Source: an uncultured Bacteroidia bacterium (lineage in GTDB: Bacteria > Bacteroidota > Bacteroidia > Bacteroidales > UBA932). From it: a DNA stretch of 64,000 nt. The notes below the pieces were generated by a model, which was not told the origin of the DNA, did not search any database, and saw only the letters and a program-made list of their open reading frames with translations. A program made the translations under genes and the position numbers. Shown piece after piece: positions 61,939 through 64,000 of this stretch. Where the stretch lies: positions 30,743 to 94,742 of the forward strand of contig CACWOZ010000002.1 in NCBI GenBank assembly GCA_902762655.1. Direction: 5' to 3'. Position 1 is the first letter of the stretch, and every line of letters starts with the position of its first letter.

Positions 61939-64000
61939 ATGAAGAAAGCATGTGTCCTTATTACTATCGCTGCTATGGCAGTTGCCTGCAGTGCACCGCA
62001 TTTTGATAAGAAGGAGTATGATAGCCTTAAACAGGCGTTCATCAATCCACCACAGCGCGCCAAACCCATGGTGTGGTGGCACTGGATGGACGGAAATATT
62101 ACGAAGGATGGGCTGCGGAAAGATATTGAATGGATGCACCGCAGCGGAATCGGCGGATTTCACGTGTTCGATGCCGCCCTTGAAACACCGCAGATGGTAC
62201 AGAAGCGACTTGAGTATATGTCGCCGGAGTGGAAAGAGGCATTTGCAGGTGCCATCGCCCTTGCGGATTCGCTGGGAATGGAGGTGGCTATCGCCAGTTC
62301 GCCCGGATGGAGTTCTACCGGAGGCCCGTGGGTGAACCCTGCTGATGCCATGAAGAAGTTGACTTGGAGCACCCTTCTACTGGAAGGCGGACACAACATA
62401 GAGGAGATTCTGCCTGAGCCGTTTACAGTGAGCAGCCGTTTCCTGAATGTGCCTCTGCCATATGAATATAACCATCATCAGGATGGCCCGATTCCAGAAT
62501 GGTACTATCAGGATATAGCGGTATATGCAGTGAAGTTACCAGATAATTTCCGGACCCTGCAGGAACTTGGAGCAATAGTTACTTCAAGTGGCGGTTCCTT
62601 CGATGTTTGTACTCTCACCGACGGCAACCTTGATAATGCCGGACTGCTTCCGGCGCATCCTTCTGGCTTTGCATGGATCCAGTATGAGTTCCCGGAACCG
62701 CAGAGTTTCAAAGCAGTTACAATTGTGAACCGGGTTGCCCGCAGCGGCGGCCATGGAGTGGCTGCCTCCTGCATCGATTCTCTTCAAATAAGTGATGACG
62801 GCAGCACCTGGCGCACTCTGTGCGGCATCACGCAGGGCGCTGCGCAGGAACAGACGGAGTATATTCCGGAGGCCAGAGCACGTTTCTGGCGTCTGAAGCG
62901 TCCCAATCCCCAGGCAAGTTATCATTATGGCATATTACGACTTCCAGCCGCTCCGGCAACGGAGGTGGGAGAATTCAACTTGTTGAGCCATCTGCCCGTG
63001 AACCATTTTGAAGAGAAGGCAGGCTTCGCCTATACCTGCGACCTGGCTCTCTATCATTCGGACCCAAGTGCGCAGGCTTCGGAGGTTATTGACATTAGTG
63101 CGAACTGTAAAGGTGGCGTGCTTCATTGGAATGCACCGGAGGGGCGCTGGATGATATACCGCTTCGGCACATCCCTCGTGGGTAAAAAGAATCATCCGGC
63201 ATCTGCGGAAGCCACCGGATTGGAGGTTGATAAACTCGACAAAACCGCATTCGGGAACTATATCCGCACCTATCTTGACATGTATAAGGAGGCAGCACGT
63301 GGCTTGCTTGGTGAGCATGGTATACAGTATTTGCTGATAGACAGTTATGAGTCTGGAGCGCAGACCTGGACACCCACTCTTCCGGAAGAGTTCAGGGCTC
63401 GTAGAGGCTATGACCTGCTGCCCTGGCTGCCTGCTATCGCAGGTGTGGTAGTAGAAAGCATGGATGCCACCGAACGCTTCCTCTGGGATTTCCGACGCAC
63501 TATAGGTGAGTTGTTCGCAGAGAACTACGATAATGTCACCCGGATATGTCGGAATGAGTACGGCATGCGAGGCGGGTTCTTCGAATCGCATGAGCACGGC
63601 CGAAACTGCCCTGCCGACGGCATCTCGATCAAAAAAACCGCAGCCTATCCTATGTCGGCGATGTGGATACAGAGTACTCTTGGAGGCAGCAGGACGCGCG
63701 CTTTCGAAGGACTTGCAGACATACGCGAATCGGCTTCTACCGCCCATATCTACGGACAGAAACTAGTGGCGGCTGAATCGCTCACGGCAGCCGGCGTGGA
63801 CCGTCAGGCCTATAGTTACTGTCCCGAGACTCTTAAGCCGACGGCCGATCTGGAACTCGCGGCGGGGGTTAACCGCTTTGTGATCCACGAAAGCGCTCAC
63901 CAGCCACTGGACGACAGCATCCCCGGCATGGGAATGTATGTGTATGGACAGTGGTTTAACCGGCACGAATGCTGGGCGGAGCAGGCGCGTCCGTGGATCG
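61939..64000 (+). CDS. GH106-type alpha-L-rhamnosidase (partial, C-terminus beyond the window)
   Basis: Exported lipoprotein, lipobox AVAC near residue 17, of which 687 codons are visible before the window ends. The opening region FINPPQRAKPMVWWHWMDG, SGIGGFHVFD and IASSPGWSSTGGPWV are typical of GH106 alpha-L-rhamnosidases and related Bacteroidota hydrolases. A discoidin-like insert covers about 210-330. A later segment, LLIDSYESGAQTWTP, probably carries a catalytic acid. Terminal rhamnose release would suit rhamnogalacturonan or a rhamnose-capped glycan. It diverges from the GH35 gene. Confidence 0.87.
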   Translation, partial: MKKACVLITIAAMAVACSAPHFDKKEYDSLKQAFINPPQRAKPMVWWHWMDGNITKDGLRKDIEWMHRSGIGGFHVFDAALETPQMVQKRLEYMSPEWKEAFAGAIALADSLGMEVAIASSPGWSSTGGPWVNPADAMKKLTWSTLLLEGGHNIEEILPEPFTVSSRFLNVPLPYEYNHHQDGPIPEWYYQDIAVYAVKLPDNFRTLQELGAIVTSSGGSFDVCTLTDGNLDNAGLLPAHPSGFAWIQYEFPEPQSFKAVTIVNRVARSGGHGVAASCIDSLQISDDGSTWRTLCGITQGAAQEQTEYIPEARARFWRLKRPNPQASYHYGILRLPAAPATEVGEFNLLSHLPVNHFEEKAGFAYTCDLALYHSDPSAQASEVIDISANCKGGVLHWNAPEGRWMIYRFGTSLVGKKNHPASAEATGLEVDKLDKTAFGNYIRTYLDMYKEAARGLLGEHGIQYLLIDSYESGAQTWTPTLPEEFRARRGYDLLPWLPAIAGVVVESMDATERFLWDFRRTIGELFAENYDNVTRICRNEYGMRGGFFESHEHGRNCPADGISIKKTAAYPMSAMWIQSTLGGSRTRAFEGLADIRESASTAHIYGQKLVAAESLTAAGVDRQAYSYCPETLKPTADLELAAGVNRFVIHESAHQPLDDSIPGMGMYVYGQWFNRHECWAEQARPWI

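Noticed and set aside
1-64000. CRISPR arrays, tRNA or rRNA genes, integrases and insertion sequences
   Set aside because: No regularly spaced direct repeats, cloverleaf-like sequences, rRNA segments or transposase/integrase proteins were recognised. This was by reading only, so a small tRNA could have been missed.

Overview
The window is a piece of a Bacteroidales (phylum Bacteroidota) chromosome of moderate GC content. Four observations support this: SusC/SusD pairs with a hybrid two-component sensor, a Bacteroidota-type mraZ-rsmH-ftsL-ftsI-murE-mraY-murD cluster, a serine palmitoyltransferase of the bacterial sphingolipid type, and promoters of the Bacteroidota form (TTG, about 20 nt, TAnnTTTG). 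The lineage within Bacteroidales cannot be fixed from the sequence alone. No tRNA, rRNA, CRISPR array, transposase or prophage gene was recognised.

Layout. 1-7029: division and cell-wall cluster on the minus strand, read from a clear promoter ahead of mraZ; murD runs off the left edge. 7227-14295: housekeeping and salvage genes (radC, class II fructose-bisphosphate aldolase, a YqiA-like esterase, lplA, lysA, and a phosphoribosyltransferase coupled to a cytosine-permease-like transporter). 14337-17733: an acetyltransferase whose 3' end is made of palindromic repeats, a class A acid phosphatase lipoprotein, and a serine palmitoyltransferase/short-chain dehydrogenase pair. 17730-31025: an eight-gene minus-strand operon. 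It encodes a 2-oxo acid dehydrogenase complex (E2, E3, fused E1), a PHP-domain protein, a bifunctional class II aldolase/dehydrogenase, a SorE-like zinc dehydrogenase, a TonB-dependent receptor and a tandem class II aldolase with a dead second domain. 31087-33945: gmk, nadD, corA and recR.

33947-64000 is a large carbohydrate-utilisation region. A minus-strand gene train runs from about 61.8 kb to 35.6 kb: GH35 beta-galactosidase, a DUF5696-like protein, a hybrid two-component system, SusC, SusD, a second SusC and SusD, a beta-helix lipoprotein, a GLUG-type lipoprotein, a DUF5689-like protein, an Asp-box propeller fused to an endonuclease/exonuclease/phosphatase domain, and GH20 hexosaminidase. 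A GH27 alpha-galactosidase faces it at one end. A GH106-type alpha-L-rhamnosidase, cut by the window edge, diverges at the other. The enzymes point to a galactose-, HexNAc- and rhamnose-containing glycan, but the substrate is not decided by sequence.

Two things stand out as possibly undescribed. First, four palindromic elements with variable stems and a shared A/T-rich loop lie within 2.8 kb of the 2-oxo acid dehydrogenase operon. Two are intergenic and two sit in frame inside coding sequences, and a fifth, different inverted repeat fills the E2 linker. Second, the operon joins sugar-phosphate-type aldolases and dehydrogenases to its own 2-oxo acid dehydrogenase and outer-membrane receptor, which suggests an uncharacterised catabolic route.
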